Below, piece by piece: positions 1 to 6,705 of a stretch of 30,080 nt of DNA. This DNA is from Deltaproteobacteria bacterium. GTDB lineage: Bacteria > UBA10199 > JADGCS01. Made by a program: the position numbers and the translations under genes. The notes below the pieces were generated by a model. It worked only from the letters and a program-made list of their open reading frames with translations. It made no database searches and was not told the DNA's origin. The stretch lies in the NCBI GenBank assembly GCA_024233595.1, contig JACKPK010000013.1, forward strand, positions 1-30,080. The letters are read 5' to 3'. How positions within the stretch are numbered: position 1 is the stretch's first letter; the number at the start of each line of letters is the position of its first letter.

Positions 1-836
1 CCAGCATGGCAAGTGAAGCCAGCTTGTCGGCCTTGCAACAAGGAAAGCTCAAAGCCACAGACATTGACGCGATCATTTTTGCGACCAGCAACCCGGATTA
101 TCATGCGCCAGGCAGCGCTGTGTTGTTGCAAAAGGCTTTGGGTTGTAAAGAAATCCCGGCTTTTGATTTGCGTAACACCTCTTCGGGTTTTTTATATGGT
201 TTGGAATTGGCCGATAGCCTGACAAAAACCGGGCGCTATCAAAATGTTTTACTGGTTGCGTCTGAGGCGCATTCTCCGGCTTTGGATTTTAGTGATGAAG
301 GTCGCATGATGAGTGTGATCTTTGGTGATGGGGCTGCTGCTGTGATCGTGCAAGCAAGTGAGCACAATCACCTGATTGATTTTGAACTAAAAAGTGATGG
401 CGCGCATTACGATAAATTATGGTGTGAAGGCCCAAGTGGTTTGGATAACCCGCGTTTGCAAAAACAAGATTTAGATTCAAAAAAATTTTTTCCGCAAGTG
501 GATGGACGCTTTGTTTTTAAATCAGCTGTGCAAAATATGAAGGCGGCCGCCATTCAAATTCTAAAGCGTAATAAAATGAATGTGGCTGATCTTAAATACC
601 TGGTTTCGCATCAAGCCAACATCAATATCATCAAGCAAATCCAGGCCGATTTGCATCTGGAAGACGCGCAAGTGCCCACCAATATTGACCGTGTTGGCAA
701 CACCAGTGGGGCTAGTATTCCCATTCTTTTAGACGAGCTCAATCGCTCAGGGGCCTTAAAATCTGAAGACAAGCTGCTATTCACTTGTTTTGGCTCAGGT
801 TTTTGCTGGGGAGCGGCTTTGGTTCAGGTTGTGTGA
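1..836 (+). CDS. 3-oxoacyl-ACP synthase III (KAS III/FabH-like), 5' end cut off, active-site Cys replaced by Ser
   Basis: Thiolase-fold condensing enzyme of the KAS III family, which normally joins acyl-CoA to malonyl-ACP. The reading frame is open to the window edge. The first visible Met (base 6) aligns with about residue 54 of E. coli FabH, so roughly 50 N-terminal residues lie outside. Visible landmarks are the IIFATSNPDY strand, the FGDGAAAVIV block, the catalytic His in SHQANINII (about bases 606-632), the catalytic Asn in RVGNTSGASIP, and the C-terminal FGSGFCWGAALV. The nucleophile block reads DLRNTSSGFLYG, where FabH has a Cys-Ser-Gly-Phe type motif; the Cys position is TCT (Ser) at 180-182. 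The family is certain. The normal Cys-dependent condensation is doubtful, and a Ser-dependent acyltransferase or condensing role is an inference. No partner gene is visible on the left. Confidence 0.9.
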   Translation, partial: SMASEASLSALQQGKLKATDIDAIIFATSNPDYHAPGSAVLLQKALGCKEIPAFDLRNTSSGFLYGLELADSLTKTGRYQNVLLVASEAHSPALDFSDEGRMMSVIFGDGAAAVIVQASEHNHLIDFELKSDGAHYDKLWCEGPSGLDNPRLQKQDLDSKKFFPQVDGRFVFKSAVQNMKAAAIQILKRNKMNVADLKYLVSHQANINIIKQIQADLHLEDAQVPTNIDRVGNTSGASIPILLDELNRSGALKSEDKLLFTCFGSGFCWGAALVQVV

Positions 837-980
837 TTTCTGCAATTTAATCGTTTTCTAACAGGACAAGTGAATAGCTGGTGGCGATAGAGTGGGTGTA
901 ACAAGGATAAAGCCTGGTCATGATAGCGCAGCTTTGATTTTAAACGGGCTGGTTATCGTGATCAAAAAATTGAGGTTATA

Positions 981-1568
981 ATGAACCCCGCAACAAAGAC
1001 GAACACAACAAGCTCAACTTACCCGGCTTGTGAAAACGAAATGACCTTTTCTGTTGATGATATTTCAGAGTTATCAGGATGGGAAGTTTCTAAAAGCACT
1101 CAGGACAGAGCAACACTATTTAATGGTGATGATGATTGGTTTTATATTTTTAAAGGCACTCATTCCTTTGAGCAAACAGAAAAAGTTTTAGCAGGCACAG
1201 CCCACAAACAAATTGTTTGTGGCGATAACGCTCCTGAAAAAACATGTCCTTTGAATTTTTCTTTGGGTGCAAAAACCTTGGAGCAGCTCACAGGTTACGA
1301 AGCATCTGCTCCCAAAAGCCAATGGGATCCCATTGTTTTTAAACGTGACGATGATAACTTTGCGGTTTCTCAACAACAAAAATCGTCTCGCCAATGGTTG
1401 GCACTGTTTAAAGAATGGGGCATTGCGGGGCGACAAGAAATGAGTCTTGAATGTGAAGCGGGCGCTAAAAGTGCCACTCTTTATATTGGTGATGAAGCGC
1501 ATGCACTGCCTTTTACGGCTAGTTCAGCTGTGCGAGCCTACATTGATGTCACGCCAAAAGATCAGTAA
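981..1568 (+). CDS. Hypothetical protein, 195 aa
   Basis: I do not recognise a family. The ATG is preceded by GAGG with a 5-base gap (ttgaggttataATG), which supports this start. The protein is acidic and polar, with no signal peptide or membrane segment. It has four Cys, at about residues 17, 80, 89 and 152; two of them bracket a short segment (IVCGDNAPEKTCPLNF). Tryptophans recur in DDWFYIFKG, SQWDP and RQWLALFKEWG. It follows the KAS III gene by 144 bases that hold no gene, and ends 6 bases before a strong hairpin terminator, so it is probably the last gene of its unit. It could be a cytoplasmic accessory or stress protein, but no function can be assigned. Confidence 0.7.
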   Translation: MNPATKTNTTSSTYPACENEMTFSVDDISELSGWEVSKSTQDRATLFNGDDDWFYIFKGTHSFEQTEKVLAGTAHKQIVCGDNAPEKTCPLNFSLGAKTLEQLTGYEASAPKSQWDPIVFKRDDDNFAVSQQQKSSRQWLALFKEWGIAGRQEMSLECEAGAKSATLYIGDEAHALPFTASSAVRAYIDVTPKDQ

Positions 1569-1574
1569 TAAAAA

Positions 1575-1605
1575 AACCCCGTACCATCCGGTACGGGGTT
1601 CCTTT
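1575..1605. terminator. Bidirectional rho-independent terminator
   Basis: A perfect 9-bp stem CCCCGTACC (1577-1585) / GGTACGGGG (1590-1598) with loop ATCC, extended by AA/TT. On the minus strand the stem is followed by six T; on the plus strand by TTCCTTTT. It sits between the converging ends of the 195-aa gene and the outer-membrane protein gene, as expected for a shared terminator. The same stem recurs at 22872-22892. Confidence 0.92.
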
Positions 1606-1632
1606 TAAATAATCCACAAATGAAATGATGTG

Positions 1633-2799
1633 TTAGAAGCCAGCCGCCAATTGGAATGAGAACATGCGCGATTGCTTCTGAATTGTTTTGCTTCCGATAT
1701 CGCGGCCGTAAGTGGCAAAGTTGAGCTTGAAGTATTTGAAATCAAGCCCAAGACCTGCGGCCAGGTAGATTTGATTCACACCCAAGCGCACAGAGACTTC
1801 GCGTAAGATCTTGCTGATCTCTGGCCAACGAACTTCGGCACCCGCGTGGAACTTGTTCAAGAAGTCTGTGCGGTGATCAAGGTCACGCACGTCAACAGCC
1901 AGTGTTGATTCAAGCTTCCAGAACTTGGGGTTAAAGGCAAAGCCTGCCGAAAGTGATTGTTGCTGACGGCCAACGTCATCGCCGGCGAAGAAGCGTGTGT
2001 CGCCAATGTCTTGCAAGGTGATTGCAAGGCGTGGGTCCATGACATCACAGAACTTAACGCCTTCGCAGGGGAGCTTGCCTTTAAGACCAATGTCAAAGCC
2101 AACACCAAAACCAAATTGCTTGGTGTCTAAGGCATCGCCAAAATCATTGTTTGCGACAATGTCTCGGTTGGTCAGGGTTTCGTCGATCATGTGTCTTTCG
2201 ATGAACTTCACCGCACCACCAACTTGCAGGTGATCATCAAAAAAGCTGTAAGCGGAACCAACCATCAAACCTGCTTGAGAAACAGTTTCGATATCGACTG
2301 TACTCAAAATTGGGTTTGTGAGAGCGATCACTCCAGCAGACTCGTAAAAGAGCGATGCTGTGATGTATTTGTGCATCATGATGACAGCAGATCCACGCAC
2401 ATCAACTTCTTCGTAGCGGCCGGTGTTGTTGGCAGCAAAAGTGTCAAAGGCGTTGATTTTAGCCGCATCGTTGGCAGCACCATCAATATCGTCAGCAAGA
2501 TCCGTGATGTCGCTAGCGAAAAAGTTAATGGCTTTGTACGAGAACTCAGCGGTGGGCAACAAAAACTGAAAATGGAATTTGTTTTCGTAGTCGTTGATTG
2601 CCGCTGGGTTGTAGAAAATGGCGTTTTCATCGGTGCCATCGACAGCGATAAAAGCGTTACCCATACCTTGCGCGCGCACACCCTGCATCATGCGAGGTGA
2701 GTTACGCTGCGCCAAAGCTTGCGCCATTGCCGAAGAGGCAAAGAGCATGCAGGCCATGGTCATGAGCAACATGAATGTGTGTTTTTTGAACTGATTCAT
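1633..2799 (-). CDS. Outer-membrane beta-barrel protein (OMPP1/FadL or PorV-like)
   Basis: Predicted exported barrel. From the chosen ATG at 2799 the protein starts MNQFKKHTFMLL, a classic signal peptide, with likely cleavage after SSAMA. The mature N-terminus has GVRAQGMGNAFIAVDGTDENAIFYNPAA, a motif typical of FadL/OMPP1/PorV-type barrels (a family resemblance). Alternating hydrophobic strands follow, ending in an aromatic terminal strand (MFSFQLAAGF) typical of outer-membrane insertion. An upstream in-frame ATG at 2823 would add eight residues before the signal peptide. AAGGAAG lies four bases before the ATG at 2799, while AAGGGGG precedes 2823, so both are usable; 2799 gives the better signal peptide. 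The gene follows the TPR lipoprotein on the same strand and is probably co-transcribed with it. Transport substrate unknown. Confidence 0.8.
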   Translation of the reverse strand: MNQFKKHTFMLLMTMACMLFASSAMAQALAQRNSPRMMQGVRAQGMGNAFIAVDGTDENAIFYNPAAINDYENKFHFQFLLPTAEFSYKAINFFASDITDLADDIDGAANDAAKINAFDTFAANNTGRYEEVDVRGSAVIMMHKYITASLFYESAGVIALTNPILSTVDIETVSQAGLMVGSAYSFFDDHLQVGGAVKFIERHMIDETLTNRDIVANNDFGDALDTKQFGFGVGFDIGLKGKLPCEGVKFCDVMDPRLAITLQDIGDTRFFAGDDVGRQQQSLSAGFAFNPKFWKLESTLAVDVRDLDHRTDFLNKFHAGAEVRWPEISKILREVSVRLGVNQIYLAAGLGLDFKYFKLNFATYGRDIGSKTIQKQSRMFSFQLAAGF

Positions 2800-2834
2800 A
2801 GAACTTCCTTGTGCTTTATTCATGACTAGCCCCC

Positions 2835-3659
2835 TTAAAGCGACGTGTCCTGCGTGATGCAGGTGTCGAAGTTAGAAAGGTTAGCGTTAAGCGGGTTATC
2901 AGGATTGATATCCGCACAGTTTGCCACATCAGCAGAGAAGGTCGTTGTTGTCACTGTGTCTGGGTTAGCTGCCAGCTGACAAGCCACATAGGCGCGGTAC
3001 TCGCCCAATGTGAAGCCATCTCCTGCAGAGAGTGGTTCTAATAGGCACCACGAAGTTCTGATTTCTTGGAGGTAGGATTCAGTGGCTGACACTCCAGAAG
3101 CGATCAGGTGATTGTCGAACTCTAACAAGTCCGTTTGCACGTTTTCGCGATCAGTGTCTGTGATACCAGTCACATCAAATGTGCCGTAGTAGTCTGAGCT
3201 GTAAACACCAATGGTGAAATGCTCAACAGCTTGCAACAAACCAAGCAGATAAGCCGCATCGGCCAAGCCTTCGTCTGTGATGGTGGCGCTATCAATGCCC
3301 GGAACAGCTTCTAAAGCTTCTACAGCAGAGCGCATATCGGCTTCTGTGAATGTAGACGAAAGCACGTCCGCGATTTGTTGGAAGTTGGTGTCGCTGTTAT
3401 TTTGCAGATCCACCAGACCTTCGGCAACATTGAAAAGATCAAGGCCACCTCTTCCTAAATAGGCGCTTGCCAAAATGTAAGCAGCTTCAATGTTGGTTGA
3501 GTCGGCATTGACGGCTTGGGTTGCTTTAGAAATGGCAGTTGAATAATTGCCTTTGTCCAAAGCAAAGCGAGCATCGTCTAAGGCTCCTATTTCGGTAGAA
3601 GCGCAGTTGATGGCTGTAAGTCCTATGAGGACAGCCAGAAAAAAGCGTAGGCTTTTCAC
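2835..3659 (-). CDS. TPR-containing lipoprotein
   Basis: GTG start at 3659 chosen because AAAGGGGG lies four bases upstream and the protein then begins VKSLRFFLAVLIGLTAINCAS, a lipoprotein signal with lipobox TAINC; a longer frame to 3728 would bury it. The acylated Cys is about residue 19. After it comes at least one tetratricopeptide-like helix pair (DDARFALDKGNYSTAISKA, then TNIEAAYILASAYLGRG). The remainder is helical and rich in Asp, Thr and Ser, with Cys residues in the C-terminal half (SWCLLEP, VACQLA, NCADI, DTCIT) that could form disulfides in the periplasm. It lies directly upstream of the outer-membrane barrel gene, so a role with that barrel (assembly, capture of substrate or scaffolding) is a fair inference, not shown. 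Confidence 0.72.
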   Translation of the reverse strand: MKSLRFFLAVLIGLTAINCASTEIGALDDARFALDKGNYSTAISKATQAVNADSTNIEAAYILASAYLGRGGLDLFNVAEGLVDLQNNSDTNFQQIADVLSSTFTEADMRSAVEALEAVPGIDSATITDEGLADAAYLLGLLQAVEHFTIGVYSSDYYGTFDVTGITDTDRENVQTDLLEFDNHLIASGVSATESYLQEIRTSWCLLEPLSAGDGFTLGEYRAYVACQLAANPDTVTTTTFSADVANCADINPDNPLNANLSNFDTCITQDTSL

Positions 3660-3979
3660 AGAACCCCCTTTCGTGGTCAAAAAATTCGATTTAACTTTGC
3701 GCACAAAAGGCCCCAGCCCCTTGGTCAAAAGCAGTTAAAAAGAAAAAAATTGTAACGTTACTAAAGTCTAATAACCTTTTGGGTGATTAGGATGAGGTGT
3801 GTTGGCGTTGATGCTAAAAAACTGTGGATAACTCTACGTGAAGCCTGCAAAGGGAGCAAGCTTTTAATTTCGAAAAATAATGGCTAAGGCACGAATATTT
3901 ATACTGAATTATGATGGCTCTGTTGATCTTTGCCGGGTGCTCTGGTAGCAGGCAGGTCTAAATTTTTCTAAGGAAGTTC
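3660..3979. promoter_or_regulatory. Divergent intergenic region between lipoprotein gene and hisG
   Basis: These 320 bases separate two divergently transcribed genes and should hold both promoters. I see a perfect 10-bp palindrome GTAACGTTAC at 3752-3761 inside an AT-rich stretch (a candidate operator), a possible -35-like TTGATC near 3922, and a 16-codon open frame with a lipobox (3911-3961). AAGGA about five bases before 3980 is the hisG ribosome binding site. No convincing full sigma-70 promoter could be fixed by eye. Confidence 0.45.
3911..3961 (+). CDS. Possible 16-aa lipoprotein-like peptide upstream of hisG
   Basis: Two adjacent ATG codons start a frame reading MMALLIFAGCSGSRQV, then TAA at 3959-3961. 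The peptide is a short hydrophobic run followed by a lipobox-like FAGC and a polar tail, resembling the beginning of a lipoprotein. No ribosome binding site is visible, and the frame is closed by TGA just upstream (3905-3907). It ends 18 bases before the hisG ATG. It could be a tiny lipoprotein, a truncated remnant, or chance. Confidence 0.2.
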   Translation: MMALLIFAGCSGSRQV

Positions 3980-4864
3980 ATGAAAACCCAATCAAAGATA
4001 CTCAAACTCGGTGTGCCCAAGGGATCGTTGCAAGAATCCACTTTTAAATTATTCAAATGCGCAGGCTATAATTTTAGCGTGCGCTCGCGTTCTTATTTTC
4101 CAACGGTTGATGATGACGAGCTCAGCCCCATGTTGATTCGTGCGCAAGAAATGGCACGTTATGTTTCGCAAGGAATTTTGGATTGCGGTTTGACTGGCCG
4201 AGATTGGACCATGGAACAAGGTGGCAAGGTCGTGGAAGTGGCAGAGCTCAAATACGCCAAAGCCGGTCTTCGTCCTGTTCGCTGGGTGATTGCTGTTCCT
4301 AACGATTCAAAAATTAAAAAAGTAAAAGATTTGCAGGGCAAGCGCATTGCGACAGAGCTTGTCGATTACACCAAGCGTTATTTAAAACAACATGGTGTCA
4401 AAGCCGAGGTGGAGTTCTCTTGGGGAGCCACAGAGGTCAAACCTCCTTTGTTGGCAGATGCTATTGTGGAACTCACAGAAACAGGTTCTTCGCTCCGAGC
4501 CAATAATTTGCGCATTGTTGAAACCATTTTGGAATCCAATACATTGCTCATTGCCAACAAAGAGGCGTGGAAAAATAAATGGAAGCGCGAAAAAATCGAA
4601 AACATCCAGCTCTTGTTACAAGGTGCTATAGACGCCCAAACCAAAGTCGGTCTTAAAATGAACGTCCCCGACAAAAAATTAAAAACCATCATGAAGCTCT
4701 TGCCTTCTTTGCAAAAGCCGACGGTGGCTTCTTTGGCTGGTAGCGATTGGCACTCAATCGAGGTAGTGATTGATGAACCTTTGGTGCGCGATCTCATCCC
4801 TTTGTTAAAAAGAGAGGGCGCTACTGGTATCATTGAGTATCCTTTAAATAAGGTTATTTATTAA
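3980..4864 (+). CDS. hisG: ATP phosphoribosyltransferase, long form
   Basis: Catalyses the first step of histidine synthesis, ATP + PRPP to phosphoribosyl-ATP, in the cytoplasm. The 294-aa length fits the long form with its own C-terminal regulatory domain. Visible landmarks are the N-terminal LKLGVPKGSLQEST, the DCGLTGRDW segment (about 68-76), the PRPP-binding block ELTETGSSLRANNLR (about 164-178), and a C-terminal ACT-like histidine-feedback domain (about 215-294) ending GATGIIEYPLNKVIY. AAGGA upstream fits the start. No other his genes are in the window; it is followed 17 bases later by ftsY, so the two are probably transcribed together. Feedback inhibition by histidine is inferred from the long form. 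Confidence 0.95.
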   Translation: MKTQSKILKLGVPKGSLQESTFKLFKCAGYNFSVRSRSYFPTVDDDELSPMLIRAQEMARYVSQGILDCGLTGRDWTMEQGGKVVEVAELKYAKAGLRPVRWVIAVPNDSKIKKVKDLQGKRIATELVDYTKRYLKQHGVKAEVEFSWGATEVKPPLLADAIVELTETGSSLRANNLRIVETILESNTLLIANKEAWKNKWKREKIENIQLLLQGAIDAQTKVGLKMNVPDKKLKTIMKLLPSLQKPTVASLAGSDWHSIEVVIDEPLVRDLIPLLKREGATGIIEYPLNKVIY

Positions 4865-4881
4865 AAATCAGAAAATACTTT

Positions 4882-5889
4882 ATGCAATCCGAACTATCTC
4901 TTTTTATTAGCATTGGCGGTGGGGCTCTTGTTGTGATCCTGGCGGTTTTTTTTGGATTAAAACAAAAAAGATCCGAAACAAAACAAAGAGGCACAAAAAC
5001 TTCAGAGAGCCTGTTCATGCCACAAAAAGGTTTTGCGAGTTCGCTCAAAAAACTTTTCTCATCGTCTGGCAAAAACTTTGAGCAAATCATTCCCGAGCTG
5101 GAAGAAATTTTATTGAGCGCAGACGTGGGTGTTGTGGCCACGCAAGATCTTATCGAAAAGGTTGTGGCCCATAAAAACAACAAGAGTTTGCAGGATTGTT
5201 TTGAATTCTTAAAAGCAGAACTCAAAGATCTTTTGACTCCAACTGAGGGCTTTGTTCCTAAAACAGAAAAACCTCCCTATGTGATTTATTTGGTGGGAGT
5301 GAACGGGGTTGGTAAAACAACGACCATTGGCAAGCTTGCGCATCAGTTTAAAGAGCAAGGCCTGTCTGTCATGCTCATTGCTGCGGATACCTTTCGTGCG
5401 GCGGCTGTGGAGCAACTTAAAATTTGGTCAGAACGCAACCAAGTGCATTTTATGAGTGGCGCAGCCAATGCGGACCCTTCTTCCGTGATCATCGATGGTT
5501 TGCGTTCGGCCAAAGCAAAGCAAGCCGATGTGGTGTTGGTGGACACAGCAGGACGTTTGCAGACAAAAAAGAATTTAATGGATGAACTGAGCAAAATGAC
5601 ACGCATGTGCGAGAAAGAGTTGCTCAAAAAACCAGATGAGATTTTTTTGGTGGTTGATGCCATCACAGGGCAAAACGGTTTTAGTCAGGCCAAAATATTT
5701 TTAGAGGCTGTTGCGCTTTCGGGGGTTGTGCTCACAAAATATGATGCAACGTCCAAAGGTGGCATCATCATCTCTATTGTTAAAGAAACCGGTTTGCCGG
5801 TGCGTTTTGTGGGGTTGGGTGAGGGCATTAATGATTTAAAACCCTTCCATCCTGACGATTTTGTCGAAAAGCTCTTTGATGTTGCGTGA
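4882..5889 (+). CDS. ftsY: Signal recognition particle receptor FtsY
   Basis: GTPase that docks SRP-ribosome complexes at the inner membrane. Residues about 6-25 form a membrane-anchoring helix (LFISIGGGALVVILAVFFG) followed by a short basic linker. The four-helix N domain spans about 50-125 (motif LLSADVG). The G domain follows: G1 GVNGVGKTTT (139-148), DTFRAAA (169-175), DTAGR (221-225), G4 TKYD (285-288) and the closing GLGEGINDLKPF. G4 is more often TKLD and the next residues usually GTAKGG; here they are ATSKGG, a mild variant. At 335 aa it lacks the long acidic A domain of E. coli FtsY and uses an N-terminal membrane helix instead. Lies between hisG and a transporter gene on the same strand. 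Confidence 0.95.
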   Translation: MQSELSLFISIGGGALVVILAVFFGLKQKRSETKQRGTKTSESLFMPQKGFASSLKKLFSSSGKNFEQIIPELEEILLSADVGVVATQDLIEKVVAHKNNKSLQDCFEFLKAELKDLLTPTEGFVPKTEKPPYVIYLVGVNGVGKTTTIGKLAHQFKEQGLSVMLIAADTFRAAAVEQLKIWSERNQVHFMSGAANADPSSVIIDGLRSAKAKQADVVLVDTAGRLQTKKNLMDELSKMTRMCEKELLKKPDEIFLVVDAITGQNGFSQAKIFLEAVALSGVVLTKYDATSKGGIIISIVKETGLPVRFVGLGEGINDLKPFHPDDFVEKLFDVA

Positions 5890-5910
5890 TTTATGCTTAT
5901 TGGTGTTTGA

Positions 5911-6705
5911 ATGGATTGGATTCATGCTCCCATTGTTGTTTTTATCGGAATTCTAGCCGGGTTTCTCAATATCTTGGCTGGTGGCGGTTCGTTATTGATT
6001 TTGCCTCTTCTGATTTTTTTAGGTGTTCCCGGTGCTACAGCAAACGGCACCAATCGCATTGGCATTTTGGTTCAAAATTTAAGTAGCATGGCGGCCTTCT
6101 TTAAAAAGGGTGAGCGCTTTCATGCCGATGTGATCTTCATCATCATGGCGGCCTGTTTGGGATCATACTTTGGATCGCAAATAGCGATCTACATGAACGA
6201 CAAAACCTTTCGTCAGATTTTAGCGGCTCTGATTTTATTCATCGGTTTTTTTACTTTTATTCGCTACCGTCGCTTTAAAAAACTACAGGACGAAGAAGAG
6301 GTTCTTGAAATGGAGCATTCGCTTCATGAACCCATGGCTTTTCCTTCTGGTGTGCGTAAAATGCTTTTGGTCGTCGCGTTCTTTTTTATTGGCATCTATG
6401 GCGGTTTTATTCAGGCAGGCACAGGTTTTTTGATCATTGCCACCTTGGGCTTTTTTACCAACTGGGATCTTATGCGTATCAACGCAGTGAAGATTTTAGT
6501 GATTTTATTTTTTAACGTGGTGGCTTTTGTGAGTTTCTTCATGGCGGGCAAAATTCATTATTTTTATGGATTTCTTTTAGCCATCGGCCAGGCTGCGGGT
6601 GCTTGGATTGGCACACACTGGGGATACAAAAAAAACGAAGGCGTTATTTTAATGGTCATGTTGGTGGCTTTGAGTGGCTTCGCGATCAAGCTGCTTTTCT
6701 TCTGA
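5911..6705 (+). CDS. TSUP-family (TauE/SafE, DUF81) membrane transporter
   Basis: Predicted inner-membrane permease of 264 aa with about eight hydrophobic segments in two similar halves. The half-signature glycine motifs are visible: GILAGFLNILAGGGSLLILP near the N-terminus and GIYGGFIQAGTGFLIIATLG after the central loop. A charged cytosolic loop (RRFKKLQDEEEVLEMEH) separates the halves. TSUP proteins export or import sulfite, sulfonates or related small anions; the substrate here cannot be read. A TGA immediately precedes the ATG, so this is the first possible ATG; the ribosome binding site is weak, which suggests coupling to ftsY 21 bases upstream. Its last 57 bases overlap the end of the convergent histidine kinase gene. 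Confidence 0.88.
   Translation: MDWIHAPIVVFIGILAGFLNILAGGGSLLILPLLIFLGVPGATANGTNRIGILVQNLSSMAAFFKKGERFHADVIFIIMAACLGSYFGSQIAIYMNDKTFRQILAALILFIGFFTFIRYRRFKKLQDEEEVLEMEHSLHEPMAFPSGVRKMLLVVAFFFIGIYGGFIQAGTGFLIIATLGFFTNWDLMRINAVKILVILFFNVVAFVSFFMAGKIHYFYGFLLAIGQAAGAWIGTHWGYKKNEGVILMVMLVALSGFAIKLLFF

Noticed and set aside
2191..2700. 169-codon plus-strand frame opposite the outer-membrane protein
   Set aside because: Antisense shadow; the minus-strand gene has signal peptide, barrel pattern and ribosome binding site.
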